Assembly: GCA_028289365.1 (NCBI GenBank)
Contig: JANQQM010000202.1
Coordinates: 1 to 38,886, forward strand
Direction: 5' to 3'
Source: Salaquimonas sp.
GTDB taxonomy: Bacteria; Pseudomonadota; Alphaproteobacteria; Rhizobiales; Rhizobiaceae
DNA length: 38,886 nt
The position numbers and the translations under genes are program-made. The notes beneath the pieces were generated by a model. That model saw nothing but the letters and a program-made list of their open reading frames with translations. It was not told the origin of the DNA and searched no databases. This document shows positions 7,675 through 16,008 of this stretch, piece by piece (within the stretch, counting starts at the first letter, position 1; each line of letters begins with the position of its first letter).

Positions 7675-7974
7675 TCAGTCGCGCGTTGAGGCGATCGCCG
7701 TTATCTCTGTTGTCTGCGGCGGATTGGCAAAAGTCGGTCCGACGGCTTCGCGATATTTGGCAAATGACGGAGATTCCAGAAAACCCTGCTTCGTTGCATC
7801 ATCTGGAAACTCCAGCACGCCGATGAACCGCAAGGGATCGTCAGTGGAAAAGCAGGAATAGGATAATCCCGCTATCCCCTCTGACTTCAATCCTTCAACC
7901 AGGACACCCATGGCGGCTGTTTGAGCTTTGTGATCAGTTTCCGATTTCAGCGTGTAGTGAACTAAAAGGCTCAT
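7675..7974 (-). CDS. Small protein, possibly a dimeric alpha/beta-barrel (ABM-like) domain
   Basis: This is a 99-residue protein. The ATG at 7974 was chosen because GGGAGG lies six bases upstream; the frame runs 40 codons further upstream without a good site. Sequence such as S-L-L-V-H-Y-T-L-K at the start, and a later F-x-x-S-P-S-F-A-K-Y-R, resembles the ferredoxin-like dimeric barrel of antibiotic-biosynthesis-monooxygenase or stress-related proteins, but the match is weak. It lies 116 bp downstream of the Gfo/Idh gene on the same strand, so it may be the last gene of the TTT-1 unit. Function is unknown. Confidence 0.6.
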   Translation of the reverse strand: MSLLVHYTLKSETDHKAQTAAMGVLVEGLKSEGIAGLSYSCFSTDDPLRFIGVLEFPDDATKQGFLESPSFAKYREAVGPTFANPPQTTEITAIASTRD

Positions 7975-8090
7975 GGCATGCCTCCCGCAATTTGAAACCC
8001 GGACACCATGAAACGCCAGCCAAAACCGTTTTGCAACGGCCTGTCGGTTTTTGATCATCACAAATAGTTGCCAAAAGAGACCGACTGGCC

Positions 8091-9104
8091 TCAATCCTCC
8101 GAGTTCAATATTTCTGCAACGTCAATATGCCTACCTTCGCTGACCGACTTGATCCCGGCTTTTACGACCGCAAGGGATTCGGTAGCCCCCTCGCCTCCGA
8201 CTTCGACGTTGCCGTTACCGCGGGCGGCATTTGCCCATTCGACAAGTTCTTCGGCGAGCGTATCAACGGAACCGACTTCTACCGGTGTCTGGTCAGTATC
8301 GCCCTGCTTGAGACAACGGAGACCGTCAAACAGGTTGTAATAAGCACTCATGCGTTTGCCGTAGATATTCATCAGATAATATTCCGAGGCAGAGGCATAG
8401 CTTGTCGAAAGAGATGAAACCGCACCATTTTCGTGATGCATCATCAATGTGCCGACATCCGGATTGTCACCCGGAAGTACGAGCTGAGAAGCCATGCCCG
8501 ACACAGTCTTGATTGGTCCAAGAAGCATCATCAAGACGTCGACATAGTGCAACCCAATTTGCAGCATCACGCCGCCAGGCATCCCATCAGCTGTGTAGCG
8601 CCAATGACCAAGCTCGAACTTGCCTTCACGGTCACGGCTGATATTTGCTTCCGCCTGTACCAGCGTGCCAAACTCCCCGGCGTCTATGCGTTCCTTGATC
8701 CAGCGAAAATGACTTTCCCTGCGGCGTTGATAGCCGACGGCAAGCACCACGCCCGCATCCTTGCAAACCTGGGTGATCGCCTTTGCTTCGCCGATGACAT
8801 TGGCAATCGGCTTGTCCAGGAACACATGCTTGCCGGCAGCAGCAGCCGCTCGCGTGGTTTCAAGATGCACATGGTTTGGCGTCGTATTGATGATCCCGTC
8901 CAGCTCCGGATCGGCAAGCAATTCATCCAGACTTGATGCGGCCTGACACTTGTACTTTTCCGCAAAAGCCTGGCGCTTGTCCTCGGATCGGGTGAAGCAG
9001 GACACGATCTCAACCAGGCCGTCCGTCCTGACTGCGGCGTCCGCCAGCACATCGGACCACCAGCCAATACCAATGGATGCAACTTTGAATGGGGTCTGAC
9101 TCAT
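8091..9104 (-). CDS. Gfo/Idh/MocA family oxidoreductase
   Basis: This 337-residue protein starts with a Rossmann fold (I-G-I-G-W-W at ~11-16). D97-K98-P99 stands in place of the family's usual E-K-P motif, which contributes the lysine near the nicotinamide. The C-terminal half is the alpha/beta substrate domain. Family members oxidise or reduce sugars, inositols or related polyols with NAD(P). The start at 9104 has AAGGAG six bases upstream and overlaps the TctA stop (ATGA); a longer frame to 9185 lies inside tctA and lacks a site. Its position directly after a TTT transporter suggests it acts on the imported compound. The substrate is not deducible. Confidence 0.85.
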   Translation of the reverse strand: MSQTPFKVASIGIGWWSDVLADAAVRTDGLVEIVSCFTRSEDKRQAFAEKYKCQAASSLDELLADPELDGIINTTPNHVHLETTRAAAAAGKHVFLDKPIANVIGEAKAITQVCKDAGVVLAVGYQRRRESHFRWIKERIDAGEFGTLVQAEANISRDREGKFELGHWRYTADGMPGGVMLQIGLHYVDVLMMLLGPIKTVSGMASQLVLPGDNPDVGTLMMHHENGAVSSLSTSYASASEYYLMNIYGKRMSAYYNLFDGLRCLKQGDTDQTPVEVGSVDTLAEELVEWANAARGNGNVEVGGEGATESLAVVKAGIKSVSEGRHIDVAEILNSED

Positions 9105-10600
9105 GATTTTGGCTCCTTGGGATTTGTTTGATTTTGTTTGCCTGCAGTTTTCAGCGACCAGACGATCGACAGGGCCGACAGGCATAAAAAGGTGAGACTG
9201 ATGGGTGAGGTGAAAAAGACCGATACGTCACCCTGCGAGGCAACCAGCGCGACCCGGAGGTTTTCTTCCAGCTGCCGGCCAAGTACCAGCGCAAGCAGCA
9301 TCGGGACCACCGGCATGTCGAGCCAGCGCATAGCTAGACCGAGGCATCCAAAAAACAACATGACGTATACATCGAAGAAGTTATTGCGTAGCGCATAGCT
9401 GCCAACGACGCACAATACGGCAACCGTCGGCATCAATAGCGCGCGAGGCGCGGCAACAAGCTTAACCAGGAAACGCACGCCCAGAATGGCAATGATGAAG
9501 TTGAAGATGTTTGCCCAGAAGAACGAAAAGATCATGCTATAGGCAAAGTCACCCCGTTCCAGAAACAGAAGCGGACCAGGTGCCAGCCCGTGAACGATCA
9601 GGGCACCGATCAGGATTGCGGTTACCGGATCACCCGGAATTCCAAGCGTCATCATCGGTATGAGTGCGCCGCCGGTAACCGCATTATTGGCAGATTCAGG
9701 CGCAGCTACGCCCTCGACGCTTCCTTTTCCGAATTGCTCGGGTTCCTTGGATGCCTTGCGGCTGTAATCATAGCTGATAAAGGCAGCGATCGGCCCACCC
9801 GCCCCCGGCAAGATGCCCAGAAACGCACCGGTAAACGACCCGATGAACACAGGAATCCGGATGGCAATCAGATCCCTTAGTTTCGGAAATACGGAGCGCA
9901 CCTTAGTCTGTGCAAATTTCACGCGGTCCTTGTTGACGAGATTGTCGATGATTTGCGGTATGGCGAACAGCCCGATCAGTGCTGTTAGAAATGAAACGCC
10001 AGCCATCAGATTGGCCTCGCCAAAGGTAAAGCGCTGGGTACCCATGACCGGGTCCTGGCCGATCGTCACCAGGGCCAGGCCAAGCGCACCTGACAATAAT
10101 CCTTTAACCAGGGAGCGTGCTGCGAAACTGCAGATGATGGTCAGACCGAAAAACACCAGGCTGAACATATCCTCGGACCGGAATTCCAAGGCGATCTCGG
10201 CCAATAAGGGCGCGATCAGTAACAGGCAGACAAAGCTGAACAACCCGCCGACAAAACTCGCGGTGATCGCTACACCCAGAGCCCGTCCGGCCTCCCCGCG
10301 CGACGATAGCGGGAAGCCGTCAATTCCGGTCGCCGAAGCGGACGGCGTACCGGGAATGTTCAGAAGAACGGCGGAAAAACTGCCACCGGTCATGCCGCCG
10401 ACATAGAGGCCCAAAAGCAGCGCGATGGATATGTCAGGCGGCAGGACAAAAGTGACCGGAAGGACAACAATTATCCCCGTACTGATCGTCAGACCCGGAA
10501 TCATGCCGACGATCAGGCCTGCAAGAACACCGATGCAGGTGGACAATAGCGGCAAAAGTGCGGTGGACTGACCCAGACCTGACAGAATATCGGGGTTCAT
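9101..10600 (-). CDS. tctA: TTT transporter large membrane subunit TctA (system 1)
   Basis: This 499-residue integral membrane protein has about 11-12 hydrophobic helices. The glycine/proline-rich family signatures are present: G-M-I-P-G-L near residue 32 and L-G-I-L-P-G-A-G-G-P near 260, a duplicated motif typical of TctA. It also carries the G-T-P-S-A-S segment in the N-terminal half. TctA with TctB forms the secondary, ion-driven carboxylate permease supplied by a periplasmic TctC. Its ATG overlaps the TctB stop and its stop overlaps the Gfo/Idh start, so B, A and the oxidoreductase are tightly coupled. The transported compound is unknown. Confidence 0.93.
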   Translation of the reverse strand: MNPDILSGLGQSTALLPLLSTCIGVLAGLIVGMIPGLTISTGIIVVLPVTFVLPPDISIALLLGLYVGGMTGGSFSAVLLNIPGTPSASATGIDGFPLSSRGEAGRALGVAITASFVGGLFSFVCLLLIAPLLAEIALEFRSEDMFSLVFFGLTIICSFAARSLVKGLLSGALGLALVTIGQDPVMGTQRFTFGEANLMAGVSFLTALIGLFAIPQIIDNLVNKDRVKFAQTKVRSVFPKLRDLIAIRIPVFIGSFTGAFLGILPGAGGPIAAFISYDYSRKASKEPEQFGKGSVEGVAAPESANNAVTGGALIPMMTLGIPGDPVTAILIGALIVHGLAPGPLLFLERGDFAYSMIFSFFWANIFNFIIAILGVRFLVKLVAAPRALLMPTVAVLCVVGSYALRNNFFDVYVMLFFGCLGLAMRWLDMPVVPMLLALVLGRQLEENLRVALVASQGDVSVFFTSPISLTFLCLSALSIVWSLKTAGKQNQTNPKEPKS

Positions 10601-11058
10601 GTGATGATACCCCGCAATAGCCCCTGGGGTAGAAACACACCAAACCCATGACGGAAAACAATGTAAAGGACAGCGGTGACCCCGATGGCGCCACTACCGA
10701 TCCAGATCGGCCGCTTTTCACCGTACAACACCATCATGGCTGCAAAGAACGGTAACGTCGCCAGCACAAAACCAAGAATTGGCATGACGGCGAGATAGAG
10801 GAGAAAGAACACCATTGCAGCCGCAGCCAATTTAAGCTTTGCCACGTCAATGGGTTCACTTTCCACTTTTGGCTGGCGCATTCCACGCACCAGCAACCAG
10901 ACCGACAAAACCAGAATGACGGCCGTGATGATCCATGGAAAAAACGCGGGGCTGGGCGTGTTGGGCAAGCTCCGGTCTGGAAGATTGGCCGTCAGAAAAC
11001 CGTAAAATACTCCGAAGGCTATCAGGACAATCGCTGCGATAATGTTCTTGTTTCGCAT
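10597..11058 (-). CDS. tctB: TTT transporter small membrane subunit TctB (system 1)
   Basis: This 153-residue protein has four hydrophobic segments: an N-terminal helix, one near residues 35-55, and two in the C-terminal half. This is the usual layout of TctB/DUF1468 proteins. It lies between tctC and tctA, separated from tctC by 125 bp that contain a terminator-like inverted repeat, and overlaps tctA by 4 bp. The ribosome site is weak (ACGG). Confidence 0.85.
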   Translation of the reverse strand: MRNKNIIAAIVLIAFGVFYGFLTANLPDRSLPNTPSPAFFPWIITAVILVLSVWLLVRGMRQPKVESEPIDVAKLKLAAAAMVFFLLYLAVMPILGFVLATLPFFAAMMVLYGEKRPIWIGSGAIGVTAVLYIVFRHGFGVFLPQGLLRGIIT

Positions 11059-11100
11059 CTATGGTGAACCGTACCCGTGGACAGGACAGAAATACCCGCG

Positions 11101-11173
11101 CAAAGAAAAATGGTGCCCGAAGCTAAATTGATTGAACCTACACAACGCTGTCCAACAATTCCCTTCGGGCACC
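11101..11173 (-). terminator. Inverted repeat with U-tract between tctC and tctB (system 1)
   Basis: Read on the minus strand, GGTGCCCGAAG (11173-11163) is perfectly complementary to CTTCGGGCACC (11122-11112). It is followed by ATTTTTCTTTG (11111-11101). The 40-nt loop can form a further small AATTG/CAATT stem. The first arm begins 10 bp after the tctC stop. It probably ends most transcripts after the binding-protein gene, so that the binding protein is made in excess over the membrane subunits. Confidence 0.6.
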
Positions 11174-11183
11174 GGCTAGTTGT

Positions 11184-12143
11184 CTACTTCGACTTGTAAA
11201 GTCCTGACTCCTTGAAGATCTCTTTCACCTTGGAATCTTCATCAGCCAGATATGCGGAAAACTCCTCATACCCCGTCGGCGAAACGGTAAAGCCCTTGGC
11301 GGTAGCCAATTCCATGAACGCATCTGATTTCGCGGCCTTGGCCATCGCATCGGCAAGCTTCATCTTGACATCGTCTGGCGTACCCTTCGGAACGGAAAGT
11401 CCACGGAACAGGTCCAGTTCCGCTTCATAGCCAAGTTCCTTTGCAGTCGGCACATCCGGGAAAATCGGGCTGCGCTCAGCGGTCGGCATGACCAGGATCT
11501 TCAGCTTACCGGCATTTGTGAGGTTTACCGCTCCCGTAAGTGGCGCAATCATCGCATCAGCTTCGCCGTTCAGGACGGACTTGTTGCGGCCCTTGATGCC
11601 CTTCGGCAGATGCACGACTTCGCAGCCGGCTGCATTCATCAGCATGATTGCAGCCGCATGGGTTGAGCTGCCGGTTCCGGAATTCGCAATTTTCAACGTA
11701 TTGGGAGCTGCCTTGCAGTCATCAACAAACTCGGCAAACGTGTTCCACTTCGCGTCACCCTTCACCACAAAGGGCTGGGGTTGAAATTCGACGCGCCCGA
11801 TGTGGTCCATTGCATCATATTCGAACTCTGTGTTCCCAAGATTGGTGGTTGTCAGAACAGAGGTTGAGTTCCAGGCAATCGTATGACCGTCAGGCTTGGC
11901 ATTGGTGATATAGGTATAGGTGATCGCACCTCCGCCGCCAGGCTTGTTTACCGGTACGAAAGGAACGCCAAGAATGTTGGACATTTCCTTTGCCAGCAAT
12001 CTGCCTTCGATATCGGCACCACCACCGGCACCAAACGGAATGACAAATTCTACAGGTCCGTCAGGAAAGGCATAGGCTGGTGTTGACACCGCAACCATTC
12101 CCAGCGCGACAACACTGGCTATTGTTTTATATGGAAACTTCAT
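11184..12143 (-). CDS. tctC: TTT transporter periplasmic binding protein TctC (system 1)
   Basis: This 319-residue protein has a Sec signal peptide: M-K-F-P-Y-K, a hydrophobic core, and likely cleavage after A-Y-A at residue 25. The mature part starts in the Bug/TctC manner with V-E-F-V-I-P-F-G-A-G-G-G-A-D, the loop that binds a carboxylate, and contains the N-K-P-G-G-G-G segment at about 60-67. It is the solute receptor of the TctA/TctB permease encoded downstream. A strong GGGAGGAG site precedes the ATG. The GlcG-like gene lies 29 bp upstream and is probably cotranscribed. Confidence 0.93.
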   Translation of the reverse strand: MKFPYKTIASVVALGMVAVSTPAYAFPDGPVEFVIPFGAGGGADIEGRLLAKEMSNILGVPFVPVNKPGGGGAITYTYITNAKPDGHTIAWNSTSVLTTTNLGNTEFEYDAMDHIGRVEFQPQPFVVKGDAKWNTFAEFVDDCKAAPNTLKIANSGTGSSTHAAAIMLMNAAGCEVVHLPKGIKGRNKSVLNGEADAMIAPLTGAVNLTNAGKLKILVMPTAERSPIFPDVPTAKELGYEAELDLFRGLSVPKGTPDDVKMKLADAMAKAAKSDAFMELATAKGFTVSPTGYEEFSAYLADEDSKVKEIFKESGLYKSK

Positions 12144-12172
12144 GATTCTCCTCCCGAGGCTTTCCAGTTTTT

Positions 12173-12610
12173 TTAAAGTGATGCTCCCACTGCAGTAACC
12201 GCCGCTATGGCGATGGATTCATCTTGTTCCCAGTCTCCCCCGCTGACCCCGATCCCTCCGAGACACTCGCCGTCGATGATAATCGGGAATCCGCCTTCCA
12301 TGGCCGTCCAGCGTTGTGCGCCCGCGGCAAGCGAAAGACCGATGGCGTGCAAGGTGTCCAGATCCTGGCCTTGCGCCCCCTTCGTTGTTGTCGGGCGTTT
12401 GTTGGATGCCGATGAAACAGCTTTGGTCGTCGAAGAATGGATTGTATGGAATCGGCCACCATCCATTCTTTCCAGGACCAGCAGATGACCGCCTGCATCA
12501 ACAATCGCAACCGTGGCAGCAATACCGAACTCCTCCGCCTTGGCGATCGCCGCAGCCAACATGGTTTTGGCACCGTCGGTTGTCAGGCGCTTGGTTGTTG
12601 CAAAGGACAT
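12173..12610 (-). CDS. GlcG/HbpS (DUF336) family protein
   Basis: This 145-residue protein has the family features: A-I-V-D-A-G-G-H-L-L in the first third, a K-A-x-S-S-A segment in the middle, and G-G-I-G-V-S-G-G near the C-terminus. Family members include GlcG of glycolate operons and haem-binding HbpS; their biochemical role in catabolic operons is mostly unknown. It is the first leftward gene behind the divergent control region that carries two GntR-type operators, and it precedes tctC by 29 bp. It may be a small-molecule or haem-binding accessory of the pathway. Confidence 0.85.
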   Translation of the reverse strand: MSFATTKRLTTDGAKTMLAAAIAKAEEFGIAATVAIVDAGGHLLVLERMDGGRFHTIHSSTTKAVSSASNKRPTTTKGAQGQDLDTLHAIGLSLAAGAQRWTAMEGGFPIIIDGECLGGIGVSGGDWEQDESIAIAAVTAVGASL

Positions 12611-12750
12611 CGTATGGTCATCTCCAATGTTAGAATTCTCTAATTTACAAGATGATTACCCTCTTAGAAAATGGTCTTTCACCATTTCCATTCTGATCCG
12701 GGCCTGTTTTTTTGTCTGCTCTATATCCTGTCATGTGAGCAGACTGTAAA

Positions 12751-12764
12751 ATTGGTTGACCAAT
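12751..12764. promoter_or_regulatory. GntR-type operator A
   Basis: ATTGGT-TG-ACCAAT is a perfect inverted repeat. It extends as A/T-paired flanks to AAA...TTT (12748-12767), giving 20 bp of dyad symmetry. It matches the TGGT-N2-ACCA pattern bound by FCD-type GntR regulators. It lies 141 bp before the GlcG start. Confidence 0.75.
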
Positions 12765-12901
12765 TTTTCCTGGCGCCAATCCGATCAGATAACCACCATA
12801 TTTTTCAATCTGCACCAATATCCAAGGCATTGATGCTCGTTAGTTTATGCCAAACATGTGGCCAGCTGTAAACATGCTCAGCATAAATTCACGACAGCAT
12901 A

Positions 12902-12915
12902 ATTGGTTGACCAAT
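12902..12915. promoter_or_regulatory. GntR-type operator B
   Basis: A second perfect ATTGGT-TG-ACCAAT, with one further paired base on each side (12901-12916). It lies 176 bp before the amidohydrolase start and is identical in its core to operator A. Two copies in one region would allow separate control of the divergent operons, or looping. Confidence 0.75.
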
Positions 12916-13091
12916 TTTCATGTTGATATTCGGCAAGAGTATAACGTCAGGATACGGCAATGGTCATGTGAATGATTGCTTGCCGCAAGCATGCAAACTC
13001 GCCAATATACAGTGGGTTTGCAGATAGGCTGCGCAAGATTATCGAGATTTCGCCAACTGAAGCGGAATCGGCATACAAGACGGATGAGACT

Positions 13092-13940
13092 ATGAATTGG
13101 GTAGATTCGCATCACCACTTTTGGGATCCGGCAGAACGCGACTACTACTGGATGGAGGGTGATGAACTCTCGACAATTCGCAGACCGTTCTCACCAGAGG
13201 ATCTTGGGCCACTGACCGAAAGTGCCGGTATTTCCCATACGGTAATCGTCCAGACCATACCAAGCCTGGATGAAACGAGAGAATTTCTCCAGATTGCTGC
13301 AGACACTGATTTTGTAGCCGGTGTTGTCGGTTGGGCCGACCTTGTCGATCCAGAAATTGACAACGTTTTGAGTGAACTGAAATCCGGTCCCGGCGGCGAA
13401 TATCTTGTCGGGATCCGTCATCAGATACATGACGAGGAAAACCCCGCCTGGGCTGCCCGGCCTGATGTGAATAACGGCGTCGCGGCGGTCGGTCGTGCCG
13501 GGCTGGTTTACGATCTCCTCACACGCGAACGAGAACTGCCGGCAAGCCTGAAACTTGTCGAGGCAAATCCGCAGACAACCTTTGTGATGGACCACATATC
13601 CAAGCCGCGCATTGCCGCCGGCGAAATGCAGCCCTGGCAGGATTTGATGACAGAGCTTGCCGGCTTCGACAATGTGTGGTGCAAGATTTCCGGAATGATC
13701 ACCGAAGCTGATTGGAAAGCATGGACTGTCAACGACCTGGAGCCCTATGTCGCCAAGACGATTGAACTTTTCGGACCCGATCGGCTGTTGTTTGGGTCGG
13801 ATTGGCCGGTTTGCAATCTGGCAGGTGACTATCAATCCGTCGTTTCTGCCGCGGAGACATTGGTGCGCAAACATGCACCGGATGCAATCGACAAGATTTT
13901 TGCAGAGAATGCAGTTCGTCTTTATGGGCTCAGGGTATAG
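13092..13940 (+). CDS. Amidohydrolase family protein, L-fuconolactonase-like (COG3618)
   Basis: This 282-residue TIM-barrel metal hydrolase has D-S-H-H-H-F-W-D at residues 5-12 supplying the HxH metal ligands, a G-I-R-H-Q strand near 112, V-M-D-H-I-S-K-P near 167, and L-F-G-S-D-W-P-V-C near 235 with the catalytic aspartate. This set is typical of sugar-acid lactonases (fucono-/rhamnono-lactonase) and of 2-pyrone-4,6-dicarboxylate hydrolase relatives. The ATG at 13092 follows a purine-rich GGATGAG and places the motif at the normal distance from the N-terminus. It is the first gene of a two-gene rightward unit behind operator B. A lactonase role is likely; the substrate is not known. Confidence 0.85.
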   Translation: MNWVDSHHHFWDPAERDYYWMEGDELSTIRRPFSPEDLGPLTESAGISHTVIVQTIPSLDETREFLQIAADTDFVAGVVGWADLVDPEIDNVLSELKSGPGGEYLVGIRHQIHDEENPAWAARPDVNNGVAAVGRAGLVYDLLTRERELPASLKLVEANPQTTFVMDHISKPRIAAGEMQPWQDLMTELAGFDNVWCKISGMITEADWKAWTVNDLEPYVAKTIELFGPDRLLFGSDWPVCNLAGDYQSVVSAAETLVRKHAPDAIDKIFAENAVRLYGLRV

Positions 13941-13943
13941 ACA

Positions 13944-15089
13944 ATGGATTTTGCTGTAACCGAGGAACAATCAGCGATCTTCGACATGGCGCTGGCATTT
14001 GGCCAGGAAAACATTGCGCCATTTGCCTTGGAATGGGAGCGGGAGGGAACTATCCCAAAATCATTGTGGGCGAAGGTGGCCGAATTGGGTCTCGGCGGAA
14101 TCTACGTTTCGCCAGAGTCTGGCGGTTCCGGTTTGAGCCGGCTCGACGCGACCTTGGTCTTTGAGGCGCTTTCCATGTCCTGCCCCGCTGTCGCTTCCAT
14201 GCTGTCGATCCACAATATGTGCGGCGGCATGATCGACAAATTCGGCTCTCCAGAAACCAAGGCGAGCTGGTTGCCCGATCTCTGTACCATGAAGAAGTTC
14301 TATTCCTACTGCCTTACTGAGCCCGGCTCGGGGTCTGATGCCGCCGCTTTGAGAACCAGCGCCGAAAGAACCAATGAAGGCTATAAGCTGAACGGAACCA
14401 AGTCCTTCATTTCGGGCGGTAGTTATTCTGACATCTATCTCACCATGGTCAGAACTGGTGAGGACGGCCCTCGGGGAATATCTGCAGTATTGATCGAAGC
14501 TGGCACTGACGGATTATCCTTTGGCGCTTTGGAACAAAAAATGGGCTGGCGGGCGCAACCCACCGCGCAGGTTCAGTTTGATGATTGCCAAATACCGGCA
14601 CAAAATCTGATCGGCGAGGAAGGCCGTGGATTTTCCTACGCAATGGCAGGGTTGGACGGCGGTAGATTGAACATTGCCGCATCGGCCCTGGGCGGTGCGC
14701 AGGCTGCTCTTGATGCAGCGCTTTCCTATATGGGCGAGCGCAAGGCCTTCGGAAAAACCATAGACCAGTTTCAGGCTCTGCAATTCCGTCTTGCAGATAT
14801 GGAAATCAAGTTACAAGCGGCACGTGTATTCCTTCGACAAGCAGCCTGGAAACTGGATCACGAAACGCCGGACGCCTCCAAACACTGCGCCATGGCCAAG
14901 GCTTTTGTAACGGATGTCGCCTTTGACGTGGCCAACGATGCCCTTCAACTTCATGGTGGTTATGGCTATTTGGCCGACTATGGAATCGAAAAAATCGTCC
15001 GCGATCTTCGGGTGCACCAAATCCTTGAAGGCACCAATGAAATCATGAGGGTAATAATCTCGCGACACTTACTGGCCGAACGCGGTTAG
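13944..15089 (+). CDS. Acyl-CoA dehydrogenase, isobutyryl-CoA dehydrogenase-like
   Basis: This 381-residue protein is full length for the family. It contains Y-C-L-T-E-P-G-S-G-S-D-A-A (signature 1, ~residues 117-129). The C-terminal L-Q-L-H-G-G-Y-G-Y-L-x-D-Y and V-H-Q-I-L-E-G-T-N-E put the likely catalytic glutamate at E362. Much of the sequence resembles isobutyryl-CoA dehydrogenase (ACAD8 type), including S-I-H-N-M-C and K-M-G-W-R-x-Q-P-T. It would introduce a 2,3-double bond into a short branched acyl-CoA using FAD and ETF. It begins 3 bp after the amidohydrolase stop and shares its promoter. No enoyl-CoA hydratase or CoA ligase is nearby, so the natural acyl-CoA may come from elsewhere. 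Confidence 0.88.
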   Translation: MDFAVTEEQSAIFDMALAFGQENIAPFALEWEREGTIPKSLWAKVAELGLGGIYVSPESGGSGLSRLDATLVFEALSMSCPAVASMLSIHNMCGGMIDKFGSPETKASWLPDLCTMKKFYSYCLTEPGSGSDAAALRTSAERTNEGYKLNGTKSFISGGSYSDIYLTMVRTGEDGPRGISAVLIEAGTDGLSFGALEQKMGWRAQPTAQVQFDDCQIPAQNLIGEEGRGFSYAMAGLDGGRLNIAASALGGAQAALDAALSYMGERKAFGKTIDQFQALQFRLADMEIKLQAARVFLRQAAWKLDHETPDASKHCAMAKAFVTDVAFDVANDALQLHGGYGYLADYGIEKIVRDLRVHQILEGTNEIMRVIISRHLLAERG

Positions 15090-15141
15090 GTGTGGCGCCA
15101 GGCCCGTTCTTCCAGATTGAACTTTGCGGATCAAACGAAGA

Positions 15142-16008
15142 TCAGGATTTTTCAGCAGCCTGACGACTGATTGCTGAAACAATTGCAGCGTTATCAAAGG
15201 CTTCCTCGCCGTTTGCGATACAATCCTGCATCATTTCCAAGTATGTTTCTCCGAATGGCAATTCCTGACCAGCGGCTTTGGCAGCATCAACAATAAGGCT
15301 GAAATCTTTGAGCGACTGGGAAATCCGGCCTTGGGGTGTGAAGTCTCGGCTAACCATCAAGGGTCCCTTTGTTGCCATCACCGCCGAATTGGCCGCCGAA
15401 CCCTGGGCCAGTCTCAGAAACTCCGCAGGCTCCAAACCAAGCCGCTCGGCGAAAACCAGCCCTTCGGCCAACGCCGCCCGGTTTAGGCCGAGTATCAGGT
15501 TTATCGCAAGCTTTGTGCGGTTTCCATTACCCAGTTTCCCGACATAATGATGCGCCTTGCCGAGTACACCAAATAGGCTTTCGAGACGATCAACACTGCT
15601 CGCATTTCCACCGATGAAAAATACCGCATCGCCCTTTGCCAACTGCTTGCTTGTGCCGGAAAGCGGTGCCTCAATAAGTTCAATGTTTTTCGCTTCCGCT
15701 GCTTTGCCGATCCCGGCCATTCGATCAGGATCACATGTGCTGAGCACAATCAGGGTTGTATCACTACGCGTGGGCGCAGCTTCCACCAATGCCGCGAGTT
15801 GGTCGGTATCAAATACAGCGACGAAAACGACATCCGCCTTTTGCCAGATCAGATCTGTATCGGCACTTTGACCACCAGCTTGCTGGAGTAGTTTCATTCG
15901 TTCATCGCTGGGATCAAATCCCACAATATCATAACCGTTTTCGAGCAATTGGCTTGCCACAGCCATTCCGACAAGCCCAAGCCCGAATAATCCGACGGTT
16001 CTGCTCAT
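15142..16008 (-). CDS. 3-hydroxyisobutyrate dehydrogenase-like NAD(P)-dependent oxidoreductase (copy 2)
   Basis: This 288-residue beta-hydroxyacid dehydrogenase has the Rossmann motif G-L-G-L-V-G at 9-14, a substrate-loop variant E-A-P-L-S-G-T at ~113-119 (usually D-A-P-V-S-G-G), and catalytic K166 with N170 in the G-N-G-N-R-T-K-L-A-I-N segment. Family members oxidise short 3-hydroxy acids such as 3-hydroxyisobutyrate, glycerate or hydroxymethyl-substituted acids. Its ATG overlaps the stop of the upstream paralogue (ATGA). It is the last gene of the leftward GntR unit and converges with the acyl-CoA dehydrogenase gene 52 bp away. Confidence 0.87.
   Translation of the reverse strand: MSRTVGLFGLGLVGMAVASQLLENGYDIVGFDPSDERMKLLQQAGGQSADTDLIWQKADVVFVAVFDTDQLAALVEAAPTRSDTTLIVLSTCDPDRMAGIGKAAEAKNIELIEAPLSGTSKQLAKGDAVFFIGGNASSVDRLESLFGVLGKAHHYVGKLGNGNRTKLAINLILGLNRAALAEGLVFAERLGLEPAEFLRLAQGSAANSAVMATKGPLMVSRDFTPQGRISQSLKDFSLIVDAAKAAGQELPFGETYLEMMQDCIANGEEAFDNAAIVSAISRQAAEKS

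Larger units (their letters stand above)
12611..13091. other. 481-bp divergent control region between glcG-tctCBA and the amidohydrolase genes
   Basis: No credible gene is present in this AT-rich stretch. It holds two perfect copies of the GntR-type palindrome, at 12751-12764 and 12902-12915, centred 151 bp apart. Both flanking operons point away from it. Clear -35/-10 pairs could not be assigned. The frame that extends the amidohydrolase gene upstream to 12972 lacks a ribosome site. Confidence 0.7.
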